From Strongylocentrotus droebachiensis (lineage: Eukaryota; Echinodermata; Echinoidea; Camarodonta; Strongylocentrotidae): 64,000 nt of DNA. Position numbers and translations under genes: made by a program. The stretch lies in assembly GCA_035222895.1 (NCBI GenBank), contig JAVYIG010004948.1, forward strand, positions 1 through 64,000, in the 5' to 3' direction. Below are positions 44,931 through 59,595 of this stretch, in pieces (position 1 is the stretch's first letter; each line of letters starts with the position of its first letter). The notes beneath the pieces were generated by a model. The model searched no databases and was not told the origin of the DNA. It saw only the letters and a list, made by a program, of their open reading frames with translations.

Positions 44931-47900
44931 GAGAACATACAATAACAATGACAGTTTTTTAGTACATTTGTTTTTATTACAGATAGCTCATTGTTAATCA
45001 AGATCATGTACTACTTGTATGTTCATAGCAATGATATTATTATACAATTGTTTGCCACAATGCAGCAAATTTTTAAACAGTTGTGAGGGAACATATATTA
45101 CTTGGTGCCGTGCAAAAAAACTTGGACCCAAATTGAATTAATCTTTTCATTTTCTGCTCTGTCATACTTAATATCTCCAATTTCATAATACATTTAATGG
45201 AATAAAATAGAATATCATACAAAGAATATCATACAAAGGAATACATAATAGTCTCACACAGTTTTTGCAACATCTACATGTAAATTTACACATGTCGCGA
45301 GGAAAAACACTCAAAAAGGGTATAGCTTGAAATTAATATGCCAAACACACAATATAAAAAAATACACAGTGGAACATAAACCAATTAGATACAGAACATT
45401 GAACTCTTGTACCACATGCCATAGTGATAATATCTCCATAAATATCTACAAAAAAGGCCTACAGATTCTTTGACAACTTTTTCCCCCATAAAGGCACTAA
45501 ATATATCACCACACCTGTATGCCCTAATCTCCTCGTTTCGGTAAGGTCAAAGGTCGTTAGTGTGGTTTGACGAGGGAGAAGGTCATGAACATCTCAACAG
45601 GTAGCAACGCCCCCCTTTGTTGTTTCTTCCCACTCCCATGGAATTTGCAAAACCGTGCAGTCTGCGAGCTGTGGTAACTAAGGAACACATCCCTAGTGTA
45701 ACTTTATAGTCATTCTCGTGTTACACTTCTGTTGCATTTATCTGGGTATACTACGTGTGGACATGTTCTCCGGTACACATCGCTAGAGGTGAATTATCAG
45801 AGAGAAAATGAATTTGCATGATACACGATTACAGTCCCTTGGTATGAGCAGTATTCCGGCGTAGACGGATATTCTAGAGATGTGTCATTTACGAGACACA
45901 GATAAGAAACATTAATCAGAAAAATACTTTGTTGGAGCATGTTGTATAGAAACATAAAACATGCATGAGTCTGACTGTGTTTGCAAATGCAGAATAATGA
46001 AACTTCCATTTAATTCTTAATTAATACACGTATTAATAGCATTTATGCTAACCTAACAGGAATATTTATCCCATTAGATCTACACTGTGGTTACATGTAC
46101 TGGTACATATAATTCATGAATGTGACAACAAAATGTACATGATAGGCATGCAATTATCTCTGTTATGTCCATCGTATCTAAAAACACAAGTTTATCAATA
46201 TTGATGTTATGGGGATGAGTAATCCATTTGTGTTGACAATTTTGTGAACCTTGTTCCTCTATTCCATGTATCATGTTTTCAGCTACAGACTTCCAAGATA
46301 GGTGTTGTTCATTTTGCAAGGTATCTACACAAATGTGAGTTGATTTTTTGGCCCCCAAAAAGAATTAACAGTTTTCAGTGCAATGCAGTACATGTACATC
46401 CTACTCCCACGAGCTTCCAAATTAAATGGTGATTTCGAGCAACGTGTACTGTACGACAGAATATGTTTTCTTTTCTTTTTATTTCATCCAAAAATGGTAC
46501 TTTCTTAAAATGACCATCGACTAATAGTTTTGTTATTTATAAATACCATTAGTTAATAATGGTCAAATCAGGAGGGTTTGCAATTTGTGATGAAAATATG
46601 ATGAAATAAATGGATAGAAGTCATACACATTGCACAGGATCGCACAACAAAGAACCTGCCAAGTATAGATCAATTAAACAAAATAATATTGAAATACATG
46701 TAACAGGGTATGAGTCTAATCATAACACCCTACAAGCAATAAGACTAATTAAATTTGATCTCTCGTAGGAATACTATAAAACATAATGCCATATTAGTTA
46801 CCAGCTGTATAGTCGAGTCTGGCCTCAAGGCCATATTGTAATGGACTTGGCTTGACTTTGGACAGAGTCAATTGTACAGAAAAAAACCTACGGAAGGTGA
46901 TGTTTTTCATCGGACTCCTGACTCCCTGACCTTCTAGCCTCAAATATATCACTGAGTATTACCGGTATTATCTGAAAAATGTGGTTTCAAGAATCCTCTT
47001 TTAGATTCCATTTCTCTTACCATTTTAGAAAATGCCTCTGAAAAATATGATATCGCAATATTTACATTTTTGACTTCTTCTTCTTCTTCTTCAAATTCTC
47101 CACTGCACAAACAAATGCTCGACATAAATAACACCAATAATGAATTACATCAATTTAGCATGTGACCTTTCGTGAAATGAATACAATTACAGAGTACCAA
47201 AATGTAAGCATACTATTTTCTGTTTCTCTCTACTTGAATCTTCAATTCAATTAAAACAGCATGGAAGCACATTGAGTTCCAAAAATAGTTTACTATGTAA
47301 CATGCAATTAATTACAATGTATTTGTACATGTTAAACAGCTATAGGTAGGAGGTAACAAATGAACTTGCAGATATGATAATTTCTTGAAAGTTATACATA
47401 TTTTTAGCCATTGTTTTTGTTAATGCCTACGGTATCTATTTATTTATCTATTTCTGCATGGTTCAATAATTTACATAGTATGATCATGACCATCACGGTA
47501 GTAAACACTAGGAGATTACAACCATTATACATTTGCAATTGTAAATAATACAGAAGCATACAGAGGTATGACAATATATGTCTCCAGTATATACTTTTTT
47601 TGTTAAAGGTACTTTTTCATAATGCCCTCTGATGTTGAAATTTTGCATGAGTTCTCTTATGGGCTCTGAAATTTGAATGATTGAATATTGGGGGATTAAC
47701 TGAATACATGAATTGTGAAATCAGATACATACAGTATGAATATTTGCCTGTATGTGCGGCAATGAAAAATGCAGTTACATTAGGATTTTCTACCTGTTTC
47801 AAGATACCTAAAAGTTGGCCTCTTCACCATTTTTTTAAATCATTTTATTGAAACCCGATGATTTACATGTACCTTAGAGACAGAGTATACATTAATTTAC

Positions 47901-50900
47901 ATAACAAATAAACGTGGATTGTGCGAAATTAAACAAAGTTAGACCAATTAAAAGCATTAAAATCACTAGAACCTCTGAACGTGTGTGACTACATGAGCTG
48001 TCCAAAGGAAGTAGATACAAAATTATCTTGACATTGTTCGTAATGCTGGCAACAAGCCACGGGTAAGGTTAATCTAAAAAGTGACTTTGAAATTATTGTG
48101 CAATTTAAGCTAAATTGTGAATTAAGTATTGTGCCAAATAAATGGCAAATATTCTTAGCATTCATTTCACAGACAATGTGACAAGTGACATTAAGCATTT
48201 GTCTGCCAATTTAAAATTTTAAAAAAAATACACTTACGTATACGTATTATGGTGCAATCCAGTATGACTAAATGGTGCTTGTGCAAATAGCATGGGGGAC
48301 TATGACAGGCATGTTTGTAAACAAGAGGTTAATTAAGCAGTATCTAAGATGTTAATCGGTCTGTACCAGATCAAATGAAGAATCATCAATGTCAACTATT
48401 AAAAAATGATACACACTAATGATTTGAATCATTTGATAGAGTTACAGAGTGCAATGAGCCACATCAGAGATAATATCTGCGCACAGGCAGATAAAGGGCA
48501 TTTGTATAAAAATGTAAAACCCATTGAGACAACGACTAGAAATGTGCTCATGAAAGCTACATGTATGTAATCATTATTCATTTATGCACTGGTGGTAGAT
48601 TCTAAGATACACAGGTGAACGTATCCTTTTCAGGAGGGCAAGCACCTCCATCACTTTCGCAGTGATTATTCTAAAATGATTATCCTGTAAGTGGAACGTC
48701 CCCATGTGTAAAAGATCTGTACCGGTAGATATTTGGGGTCATTTGTACAAGTGCAATCTCTAAAGTGGCTTATTTCTATTACAGTACACTATGAAATACA
48801 TATCTTATAAAAGCATTTTCATAGGTGAAGACATGAAGTACACAAACAGATGTTGTAAAGCATGGATATTATTTCTAAGTTACCACATTTTTAAACTGAT
48901 CTAGCAATCAATAACAGTTACACAAAGTCAAATCCATAGAGCACTTTTACATCAGAGAATCAGAAACATAAGGCACTGCTTTACTTAATAAAATGTTTCC
49001 CACCAACTGACATTTAACCATGGTTTGGGGAGGCAATTAAAAAAGAAGAGAATTATAGAAAATGCAAATGAAATTGAGACAAGACTAGATACATACATGT
49101 AATGATCTTTATCAAAAAAATCATTTTGTAAATGATGCAAAAAATACAAATGATATTTGACATGCTTCTTTGCATTTGTTTGATTTCAAATGAGCACATT
49201 TTCTAATACCTTATGACTTCCTCTATTGTAAACATAGGTCAACCTATCGAGATAATCACGTAATACTTTTTACAGTTCAAAAACTTCTCCTTTTTTCTTT
49301 CTTTTTCTTGCTAGTGGAAAGTTTATGGCATGCCAATACCTATGAGCTCTTTTAGGCAAGTCATGTTTACAGTCTAGGTCATGCACAGGTGTACATGTAT
49401 GTGCTTTTATCTTCCTGGTTACTGATACACAAACAAAACGTGATTCAGACATTTTGATTACCGAAGCATGCAGGGAATATACCTCAGAGCATGAGGAAAT
49501 TGTCACACATCATTTAAAACATTTTGCTAGAATAGAATAAAAAATTAAGAGGAAAAAGTGCTTATGATGATCAATTTGTGTGCTTAGTAACATATACATG
49601 AAGCTAACTATACATTTTTTATTCTAGACATTCCGACACCCTTTTGTTCCTACTATTACAGTGTAGTCTGATATGCCACAGTAAATCCGCATCCCCTCCC
49701 ACACAAAAGTGGAAACTGCGCACGACAAAGCGCCTTTTCACTGAGCTCTGTGTTACTATACATGTATATTAGAAATGTGAAGCATATTGTAGTTACCATT
49801 GTAGTGTCACCATTTTTATTTTTGTTAACGCAGCAGTTTACTGCATCATTTAGAGCCATAAGTAATGCCCCAGTTTTAATACACGTCTATAAATGACACT
49901 AGCAACAAAGATTTGGCATTACACTCTGACAAAATGGCCAAGTTATCGGTCCTCTTGGAGAAGGTTTGATAGTAGGACTAAGGTATGAAGCACAGCTTTT
50001 GTTTTACAATGGCATTTTTTATTTTTCACATATCATTCTGGGGCTACCATAAAGTGTAGGAACAAAAGGGTGTCAAAACATGTGACCATACTTAAACTGT
50101 GGGCAGGATACTGATGAATATTATCATGCAATTTATCGGCAAACTTCATTGAATACATCTCCATGGCTGAAAAAACTCAAGGTGTTTCTTGAAGACACAT
50201 GACCAGTTTATCTTTTTTTGGTTATCTCCCAACCTGCGAATATTTCGCAATTCTGAAGTAAAGGTAAGGAATTGTATTTCACACACAGTCATATTATAGG
50301 AATATAGGCAAGCTGGTTTTAAGCATGTCTAACAAATGACAAAAACAAATATGGGATTACCTGTAAGAAGGAAAAAAATTCTACTAAATCAATCAGTATT
50401 TTCAGATTTTATATATACATGTTTAATAATTCATGTATAATTCATCAAAATATGCTAAAACATTTAAATTCCTGAAAACCTTTGTGACCAGACTTATGCA
50501 AATTTAAGTTGTGTTTGTTTATCATAAATAGGCTAATAATTTCATTCCATTGTAATTGTTGTCTTAATTTTTATATCAATGCAACGGCTAGTTTAATTTT
50601 TTCTCATGCACAAACACTGTACGAATATTTTAGAATCACAATTGATTTTCTTGAGAAATTCCATGAAGCTAGTTATAGGCATATCAATCCATTTCTTCTT
50701 CTAATTTAATTTAATTCAATTTGAATGAATACAATTCAATTCAATTTAATTTAATCCAATCAACCTGAACATATCACTATTTTCAATACAGAGAGTACTG
50801 TACTGCCTTTATCTACGTGTCCAAATATCAGATTATGATACTGTACAAAAGCAACACACTATGTATTAGACATAAATATTAGTAAGGGGTTATAATCATC

Positions 50901-52578
50901 CCTCATTCAATTGTATCAAAAGTGCAATTCATATTACTGGAATGCTAACTGTACATTAATATCAGTACAACATACACATAAAAAGCATTTGTAATTATTT
51001 CATCAAAAATGGACAGAAATTTTCAAACTATAGACATACGTAGCATTATGTAGTACTTTTCATAACATGTACTGACCAGAATAAATGCTAAAGATACATG
51101 TAAGATAAATTTTGTAACGTAATACATGAAAACTTGTTCGTTTTTTACCACTTTTTCTACATTTTCAACATTCAGTGTTAAAGTCAACATTAATGACAAC
51201 AACACTTTTCTTTGGGAACCAAATAAAACTATGGGGGTCAATCTATTAAAAGCCAGCTTTAAATACGTTCTTGCATTTTGGATTTTTTTTTTTTGGAGTG
51301 AATTTTGGGACCCATATTTTTATCGGACCATAATTAGCATCAAGCCAGATTATAGTATCTCCTCCTTGATGATAAATTTAAATGTTACTTTTTGTTTATC
51401 ATAGTTTCATTGATCTTCATTTTCAGTTTAGTTTTTCACAAACTGTCAATAATCTTGTTCTGTGATAAGTGACAGAAAATCAGAAAATAACAAATATCTG
51501 TATGTTATACTCCTATGGTTAGAAGAATATTTTCCTAGTAAATACCATATCTGTACAACCTTAGCAACGGTGATGGCATCACAATGGTTGAAATCTTATT
51601 GTTCCAAAAGAATCCAAAAGCTAATTTGTAGGTAAATCAGATAGGGTCACATTATATGTTACTGTTGTAAATAAATGTTTGCAAACTAAACCAAAATGCA
51701 CATGTACATGAAGTCTAAATACATTCATAGAACCATTTGGGAAAACGGTGGAATGGACTGATTATTTCAACATAAAAAAGTAAATCAAACCTCAAACTAC
51801 ATTAATACTTCCATAATACCAGGGTAAAAAAAGTATGTACTTTATCAAAATATATAGCAAGTACATGTAGTGAGCAAAAGGAAAATATATAAAATATACA
51901 GATGTCTTTGTAGTACCACATGAGCAAAAAAATAGCTTGTTCTCAAATAATTATGAGCAGTAGTACATTGTACATATTTTACACAGAGGAATATTCCCTG
52001 GGCAAACTATAAACTAGAAATTGTTCATATCATTCAAATATGTACCAAATATACATTTGCAATCTTTCATCATCTGGGTTTTTAATCTAATGAGCAAAAT
52101 TCATTACCATGCTATCGTATGAAATAGCTCCCAAGGGCTTGTGTTCTTCTCTCGCATTGTTTATATCTTTCTGGGACATTGACCCCATTTGACCCTTGGT
52201 CTTTCTTGCATCCTGCCTGATAATATGTAGCTGGGAGACCGATCCACCAGACCTACAACGCGACATCTCAGTTCAAAGGTCTCTTGGGAGCGGAATGTTA
52301 TCCTTGATACCTACCACCACACCTGTCCTCTGTCTGGAACTAAAACCTCCTTTTTTTAATTCCATTGCAGGCATCATCTGGTATCCCAAATATGGTGCAC
52401 AGCACGGGCTTCCTTCGATAGCCTGGATTGTCAATGAACTAATGAAGAACAATGTCACATCATACTTCTGAAATGCCCACTTGCTGCATAGTACATCATC
52501 ACCATAATCATCAATACCCATTCAATGTGCATTTGTATATTACGAGTCTTGACTATTCAGTCTGGAACGAGGTTTTTC

Positions 52579-54294
52579 TCATAGCGTGCATTCCTCATTA
52601 TCACTAATGGCATTTGTCTCTGAATCGTCTGGCGGTTGCTTGATCTTCTCTGAGGATTGTGATAAAATCTTTTCAGAGGGGACCTTCTTCTCCCTCGTAA
52701 TCTCCACATCCCCCTCTCCGTGATGATCCCTCATTTCCATCTTCTCGCTCTTTGTCTCTTCCGTCGTCTTCTTCCCCTTCTCGTCGCCGTCTCCACCGGT
52801 CTCTGCGGGCTTGTCCGAGTGGTCCTGCACCTCGTCTTCATCGCTGAGTTCATCCAGACTCCCAAGACTAGCCATGGATTGCGAGAGCGATGACGACACC
52901 CCAAGATGCTTCTTCTTGGACAGCGTGTTCCGCTGGTTGGCGGGTTTGACCGTTATGATCAAGTTGGCACTGTTGGCAACCATCATGTCCGTAACCTGAT
53001 CTAACGTTTTCCCAGAAACCTCGATACCATTCACTTCTAACACTTCATCGTTGACTCCTAAGAGGCCTGTGCTTTCGGCAAGACCACCGGGTACCAGGCG
53101 CGAGATGAAAATTCCTGGCACTTTCTCGAGTCCATGAGGCGTCACGCGCATGCTCGTTCCATCCCGGATGTAGAATCCGAGAGGTTTGTCCGAGCCGTGT
53201 TTGTGAAGTTTGACTCTGCGGTGAGTCTCCGGTACAATGTCTACATCTATGATGGCAGAGACTCTCCTGAAGTCTTGAGGAAGGCCGATGGCTTTGAACG
53301 GCTTGAGGGGCTTTGGTGATTGAGAGGCTTGCAAGTACTGGGAAATCTTGTTCTTTCTCCTGGGTATTGTGCTACCATACTGAATGTCTCCTTCACTGAC
53401 TTCATCTGAATTGGCGAACAGAAATATACAAGGAAAAATTAGAGCAATCCAAGATTAGAGCAATCCATTAGAAATCATGATCATTCTTTACAGAGTCCAG
53501 AGAACTCAACAAAATTAGTTTCAATTCCTTGTTAGAGAAGAGAAGGAGTTTTGTGAATAGGGAGAAATTTTACAGCATAAAATCAATCTTCATGAGCTAT
53601 GGGAATGATTTGAAGAAAGTGAAAATGTTCATACTTTTTTCCCCCCAAGCCTCAAGTCTGTATGTTATTGTAACATCATAGCCTCTTGATCTTACCGCTA
53701 ATCTGAATCCTGTACAGAGTTTACCATAGGATGTTAGTGTCATAGACTCATTGCAAGTAGTGAACTTGTACCAGATGATCCATAATGGAATGGAGAAAAA
53801 AAAATCATCTCAACCTCAGCATTTTTATCAAAGCTGCTATCTCTTTCTAGAACACTTCACTTCAGTACTCTTGTGACTGAAAAATCAGTATTTTGTTGAG
53901 AGGATCAATGTTTCTCAGCTGGAGGGCAAGACAATGTCAAAATTCTATCATACAGATGTACATGTAACCTACGATATTTTGTATACTTTGTATACCCGTA
54001 CTGAATGTAAGTATTTGTACTTTTTGGCACATCTGCTCTACAAATACAAAACATTATTCTTCTGCACGAACCTCTCTTCTGTAGTACTATCTTGAGGGGT
54101 GGCTTGGAGGAGGTGAGGGCCTTGAGATAGTTGTCATCGTTGTTGATGGGGAGAAGGTCACCTTGAGGGTCGGTGTATCCTACCAGGAAAGGAACGTCTC
54201 CAAGATGGTGCATGCGCTCCAGGAATGCATAGAAGTCTTCATACGTGCCTACCTTGTTGGGGTTGATGGTAAATCTTCTGAACTCGGCATCAAG
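52579..54294 (-). CDS. PARD6: Partitioning-defective 6 homologue (3' two exons; 5' end missing)
   Basis: Coding exons 54072-54294 and 52579-53405 join in phase to 349 residues; the first exon is not in sight. The upstream exon carries most of the PB1 domain ([16 protein letters not shown], then [20 protein letters not shown], the OPCA motif), which binds atypical PKC. The last exon carries the semi-CRIB stretch ([20 protein letters not shown]), which binds Cdc42-GTP. The PDZ domain follows ([60 protein letters not shown]), whose PLGF is the carboxylate-binding loop. The tail is about 115 residues, acidic and serine-rich, ending [11 protein letters not shown]-6 scaffolds the PAR-3/aPKC/Cdc42 apical polarity complex at the cortex. 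Exon 54072-54294 starts in phase 0 at the residues after the expected EVKSK, so only a short N-terminal exon is lacking. Confidence 0.96.
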
Positions 54295-54579
54295 CTTTGG
54301 GGATATAAGGAGAAGCAGGTGATCAGTAAAAAATAAGCAATAATCCTCTTTCATCCATACAACATTAAAATACAAATGTATATGTACATGTACCTGTATA
54401 TGTAATTATTTATCTTTTTTATTTTTTATTGTGAAGAGCATGAACCACGGTTTTACCATCAAAAATTAATAAAAACTTAAGGGTGTAAATGTTCTTAAGA
54501 ATGAATGCAGAAAGCACGAAACAATAACAACAACAACAGTGTTACTGAAAAGATGTAGATGTACAAGTAGGCCTACATT

Positions 54580-54780
54580 TGTACATGTACAGGTACATGT
54601 ATGGATACTTGTATCCATGTACATGTAGTACCCCTGGCTTTTAGATGTAAATAAAAGAGTCCTGAGTACATACATGTACATGTATCATATACAATGTAAA
54701 ATGAACTACACATACATGTATGTACATGTAAGTACTTATGACAAATAGATCATACATGTACATGTACATGTACAGTATAT
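54580..54780. repeat. Clustered ACATGT / TACATGTA palindromic repeats
   Basis: CATGTACATGTACATGTACA-like runs occur several times within 200 bp. Similar runs recur at about 17569-17585, 21518-21536, 55675-55710, 58200-58290, 60945-60966, 63030-63055 and 63455-63480. The hexamer is its own reverse complement, so every run is a potential hairpin. Confidence 0.8.
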
Positions 54781-57337
54781 TCAATAACAGTTATCTTGAA
54801 AATTACTCATTAGGCACATGGGTATACTTGTATTTGAACATTATACAGGTATGTGATCCTACATTGTTACAAAACATACATGTACATTTACATGTATATG
54901 CACACCTACAAAATAAAATACAATTATTATGCATTCGTACCTGTCATGGGAGAGGGGTACAGAAGGTACCAATTAATTATTTTCCTTTTTGTCTTGTTCT
55001 GCAAATCGTGCAGAAATGCAGATAACAGTGAAATTGCATGTAATTTTAAAATATGTTTACATATTTAGTCTAACACTGTTCACAATGTGTACTACATGTT
55101 CATGTACATGTAGTTACAAGAATTTCACCTGCATGTACATATACATGGGCATGAAGTGTTTTTAATTGTTATTATAATTCAATTTCCAATGCATCTTGAG
55201 AAACCTTATTATCCACAGAATAAACCAATAAAGAAAAAAAGAAAACTAGATCTGCATACCGGTACACATTATAGTCATCATTAGTCTGCTTACAATGCAG
55301 AACAATGCACTCTTTCTACAACACTTCTCAACAATAACAGAAATACACACACTTCTACCTGACCGCACACAATACAATGACTACAACCAAATATTTGTCA
55401 TGGGAGAATGTATTTTGTAACACAATGGAATGCAGGGAATGCGTTTTTCCTTTTCCGAGAGTCCGCCCCCTGTACTACCAGACTGGCTGACTGGCTTGTC
55501 AGACTAAAACACTGCCATCCATCATCAAGCTTTGTGTGTATTAAAAGCGCAATCATTTACCAACACGTTGTGTGGGGGTGTTTGTTTTTTATAGTGCCCA
55601 GTGTTTTGAGATGTGATTGTGGAGGTGAAGTGGTTCATGATGAACTCCATATGCTTCCAAATGAAATCCACAATATGTACATGTATGCACATGTATGTAT
55701 GTACATGTATATAACACAGTACTTGCACAGGAAAATCATGGCTCATGATACAGTTAGGCCTGAAAGTTTACTACACCTGGAAGATAAACATGTTACTCAT
55801 CACTGTAACTCACATTTTCACAACTGCACCCATTCCTATCAGGAGTCACATACAATATAAGTAGCCTAATGTATCAGAGTCAGGATTAGTGATATATACC
55901 AGTACATGTATGCATGTACACTAAACACACACCGAACTTGTCATCCTGAAGTGAAAAGTTGGCAGGAATGAGGGAAGTTGTGAGAATAACTTGCTTTTCT
56001 ACCTGGTGTATGTAAACTTGTACTCTGTATGTAAACTTGTATAGTACAGTAGGAAGGATTGTTATGCATCACAAAGTACATGTACTGTACATGATGTGTG
56101 TATGTGTACAGTGTACATGAACAAAAATGTACAGTATATTGTACTTTTGTAGGTCTACCATGATGTACACTGTACATACCGTAATTATCTTTCGTTTGTC
56201 TGCATGAACTATTAATGAACTCTTAATATGAATGCACCAACTATTTGCATCAGAGATCATAAATGGATGGGGAGTAGAAAATATGATAGCTCAATTAACA
56301 ACACTTGGTATCTCAACCACTTTATAAATGTGCATGCAATATTGTACATGTACTCTGCATGAACCTGATAAAGCCTTTCGATCAAGCAAAATGAAGTAAT
56401 AAACTATTAAACATTTATTCATAATTGAAGGTCCATATAGTGCAATAACTAATTGCATACTGTACATGGACCTGGATTGACAATATCCATAAAGTACTTG
56501 TAAATTGTAATATTTTCAAAATTTTACATTTTTAATATTATATTTACGTGTTTTAACGTAATAACAACAAATGTCAAAGCTCAGAAAAAACCTCATACAG
56601 AGAACCCTATTAAAATGTACAGGGGGTATACAAAAAAATCATAAATTGTATACTTTGTTTAATATGCTGCCAAATTATTGTAAAAGAAACCCAAATTGAA
56701 GTGACAGGTTTTTGCAAATAAATATTTCTCAATTTGATTTACAAAGTAATAATGATTTTTTAACAGACATTCTGCTTACGGTATCATATTTTACATGTAC
56801 ATTGTACAGTATGTCAAATTAGTTGTCCTGGTAATTGATGTGGCCTATTAAAATAGACATGCACTTTTTTTTCAGTGGCAAATTGAAAGTGAAAGCAGTT
56901 TATAAAAGTTGTCCTCAGAGAATTTAAATTGCGGGACCATCTACAGATTTGGGCAATAAAATATCAGCCTCATTATCCAGGCGAACATGAGACATTATCA
57001 GCAACTCCCAGCCCAGTGATTTGTTATGGTTGGATTTGCATTTCTCAGTGAAAGGGCATATCGCTAGCAGAAACAACCCACTCTCCCACCAGGAGCCCTG
57101 GCTTTGTTTCTCTAGTTTCTGTCAAGGCAGAAAATGTTGACATTTGGACCCTCGGTGCCAGAGTTCAATCGGTGCGTATTGTGCAAGAACTTTGACGAGG
57201 GAGATCTTGTTTCATCAACTGTCATACATGTACACTGTAGAATAGATGTAGCTGTGAGTCTTGTTTTGGAGCAAGCACACAAGTATTACATGTAGATCAG
57301 TCAAGTCTTTCTTGAGTTTCTTCACATGTGTTTTTTG

Positions 57338-57476
57338 TGATGGTGATGATGATGATGATGGTGGTCATGATGATGATGATGGTCATGATGATGATGATGG
57401 TCATGATGATGATGATGATGATGATGAAGATGATGATGATGATGATGATGAAGATGATGATGATGATAATGGTGAT
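57338..57476 (+). repeat. (GAT)n trinucleotide repeat with GGTCAT interruptions
   Basis: About 140 bp of GATGAT units, the first part interrupted periodically by GGTCAT and the second by AAG. It is open in several frames (poly-Asp, poly-Met, poly-Ile), which produces spurious reading frames. Confidence 0.92.
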
Positions 57477-58296
57477 AACAATATTAAGAAGAACAATCTC
57501 AAAACAACAACACAAACAATAACAATAACAATAATATTCACAATAAAACTTCTTCTTGAATAGTACCAGTGTCCAAACAGTATGTTGAAGCTCGAACTTT
57601 GAAGAACATGCAAATCACTTGATAAGTCTGTACACAGCCACAGGAGGTCAATGTGTACAGCGTACAGCAAGACTACATGTACTTACTGTAATAAACAATA
57701 AACAGTGTGTGGAAAAACTTATACCACAAATCCTAACCCTAACACCCCCACCCCCTCCACAACCCCTTTTTTTTAGGCCCTTTGGTTATGAAATTGACAA
57801 ATATACATTTGTGTTTACAGTGAGTTTTTGTAGCTCAATGCACATACTGTAGACCTACTACATGGACATGTAAAGCCTCTGAAAGCTCTACAAATCTTAG
57901 CTTGGAGTCATCAATAATACTAAACATCAAGTCTACACCTTATCAGTACAACATTCCTGTTATGACCCTCTCTAACCACTGTGGCATGCTTTACAAGGTT
58001 ATTTTATCTTATGGTGACCTGTTAAGTGCCATAAATATTTACATTCTGATGGCCTCAGGACCCAACATCCCTAATCCTAACTGAGTTTATGGGGGTCAAG
58101 GGTTAAAGAGTTGTAAATGAGATGAATCAATCCTACCTGTGCAGTTTGTAATGTACCACAGTGCATACACATGAAATGCATTGAATATCAAGCCACATGA
58201 ATGTACATGTACATGGACATACATCTACATGTAGTACATGTATTATGTAACCTACAAGGCTACATGAACATGTACATATGTACAGTCATCCACATG

Positions 58297-58512
58297 CACT
58301 ATGAACATGACAGACAAAGAAAGCGGACAAAATATACAGTTCCTCAGGTAGACAAAGGAACATCCCTTCACTGCTATTATATAAAAAGGTGAATATGCAT
58401 GTGACACCTGTTCTACACATTTGTACATAATAGCAGTGAAGGGATGTTCCTTTATCTATACCTGAGGAACTGTATATTTTGTCCGCTTTCTTTGTCAGTC
58501 ATATTCATAGTG
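58297..58512. mobile_element. Foldback element with ~84-bp arms
   Basis: The left arm (58297-58380) runs CACTATGAACATGA, GACAAAGAAAGCGGACAAAA, CAGTTCCTCAGGTA, CATCCCTTCACTGCTATTAT. The right arm (58428-58512) is its inverse with only a few differences. The loop is 47 bp. The near identity of the arms suggests recent origin or ongoing gene conversion. No coding capacity. Confidence 0.85.
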
Positions 58513-59503
58513 ATGGGAGAACACAGGAAACAGGGACATGCCTATAGTTCTGTTCGTGAAGAAAAAAAAACTTCCATCATTTTGAAAGAAAAAAAGAAAA
58601 AACAGCATTTTTCATTCACTTATCAGAAAACTTTGTAGTTTGTACAGTGTAGTAAAATGTGGACCCATTATTTTCTTTTTTAATGGGCAGGGATAACAAA
58701 ATAAATTGGAAAAATGCATTTTCAAAACCTATAAGATCTTCAATTTATTTACGTGAAAATGTACGTGAAAATGAGCAGGCAGTGAGGAAAAATATTGTAT
58801 TAACAGCAGTGAGCTACAGTATGACTGCATTGATAAAATACTAATTTAGACCTATACAGCACTGCACAAAAGTACAAAATAGGATGTGAAACTGGACATA
58901 CAGGTACATATAGGCCTACAAACATACAGTGTATGTAGGTTGATGCTCAAATCTCTCTAAGAGGGTGTCAGTTTCATTGATTTCATAAAAGTTCAAGGGC
59001 TGAAGTAACTAACTGGGAGAATCGATTGTGTTTCATTCTTGAAAAAGGCTGTATAAACAAGACTGGATGTAATAATCAAGAAGAGATTCAGGGAATGTTA
59101 ATTAAAAATGCAGCGAAAGAATGAATCATGCATAAAAAATCTTGAAGGCCATCAAAAGAATGCATACAATGTTTTAGAGTTTGTCATGGATGCTATTCAA
59201 CAAATTGGCGAAGCGGAATAATCAAATATGATCAGGAACATGTAAATAAACATTTTAGGGTCTATTACAGTTACTGCACAAAGCTTGTCCAAAATTTGGC
59301 CAATTGTATTTTTACAATTTTCCCAATTACGTAATTCTCCCCTCACCTGCAGCAATCCAAAGATGACATGTTCCTGAATTTGTACACCTGACAAAATCAG
59401 GAACAGGGCATCTTCAGTTTGCAGCAGGTGGGGGAAGGGGGAGCAGGGGGAGATTGTGTTATTGGAGAGATTCTGGACTATAGCATGCTACATGTACAGG
59501 TAT

Positions 59504-59595
59504 ACCGTATTTGCCGGCGTAAAGGCCGCAGTATTTTTGTAAGAGAAAATATCAAAAAATCGGGGTGCGGCCTATGCGGCGAAAGAGTAAAAAAA
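59504..59595. mobile_element. Short palindromic element with ACCGTATTTGCCGGCG end
   Basis: ACCGTATTTGCCGGCGTAAA followed by GGCCGCAGTATTTTTG faces GGGTGCGGCCTATGCGGCGA about 60 bp later. The ACCGTATTT-CCGGCGTA-A motif is one I associate with the ends of small dispersed DNA elements in several animal genomes. The right tip runs into an A/T homopolymer. Confidence 0.5.

Larger units (their letters stand above)
39513..52578. other. 13-kb region without recognisable coding exons
   Basis: The ANKRD60-like gene and PARD6 converge here, so their 3' UTRs occupy the two ends. Between them I see family A, C, D and E MITE copies (40380-42053), a 24-base poly-G run (42344-42367), a SINE candidate (44150-44430), a CT-bearing tandem repeat (44600-44930) and an AATTCAATTT-type tail (50705-50762). 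The stretch 45000-52500 is uniformly AT-rich and has few repeats, which would suit a long PARD6 3' UTR, but this is inference. Reading frames at 46080-46358, 51126-51404 and 52196-52521 match no family. Confidence 0.55.

Noticed and set aside
52196..52521. Opposed reading frames just downstream of the PARD6 stop
   Set aside because: Neither resembles a known protein. The position suits PARD6 3' UTR.
57261..57563. Reading frames rich in Asp, Met or Ile
   Set aside because: They are produced by the GAT trinucleotide repeat in different frames.
59197..59394. Possible PARD6 first exon (ATG ... CTGCAG|GTGAGG near 59343-59370)
   Set aside because: The donor is good, but the encoded residues lack the conserved EVKSK and the phase is not 0, which the next exon requires.
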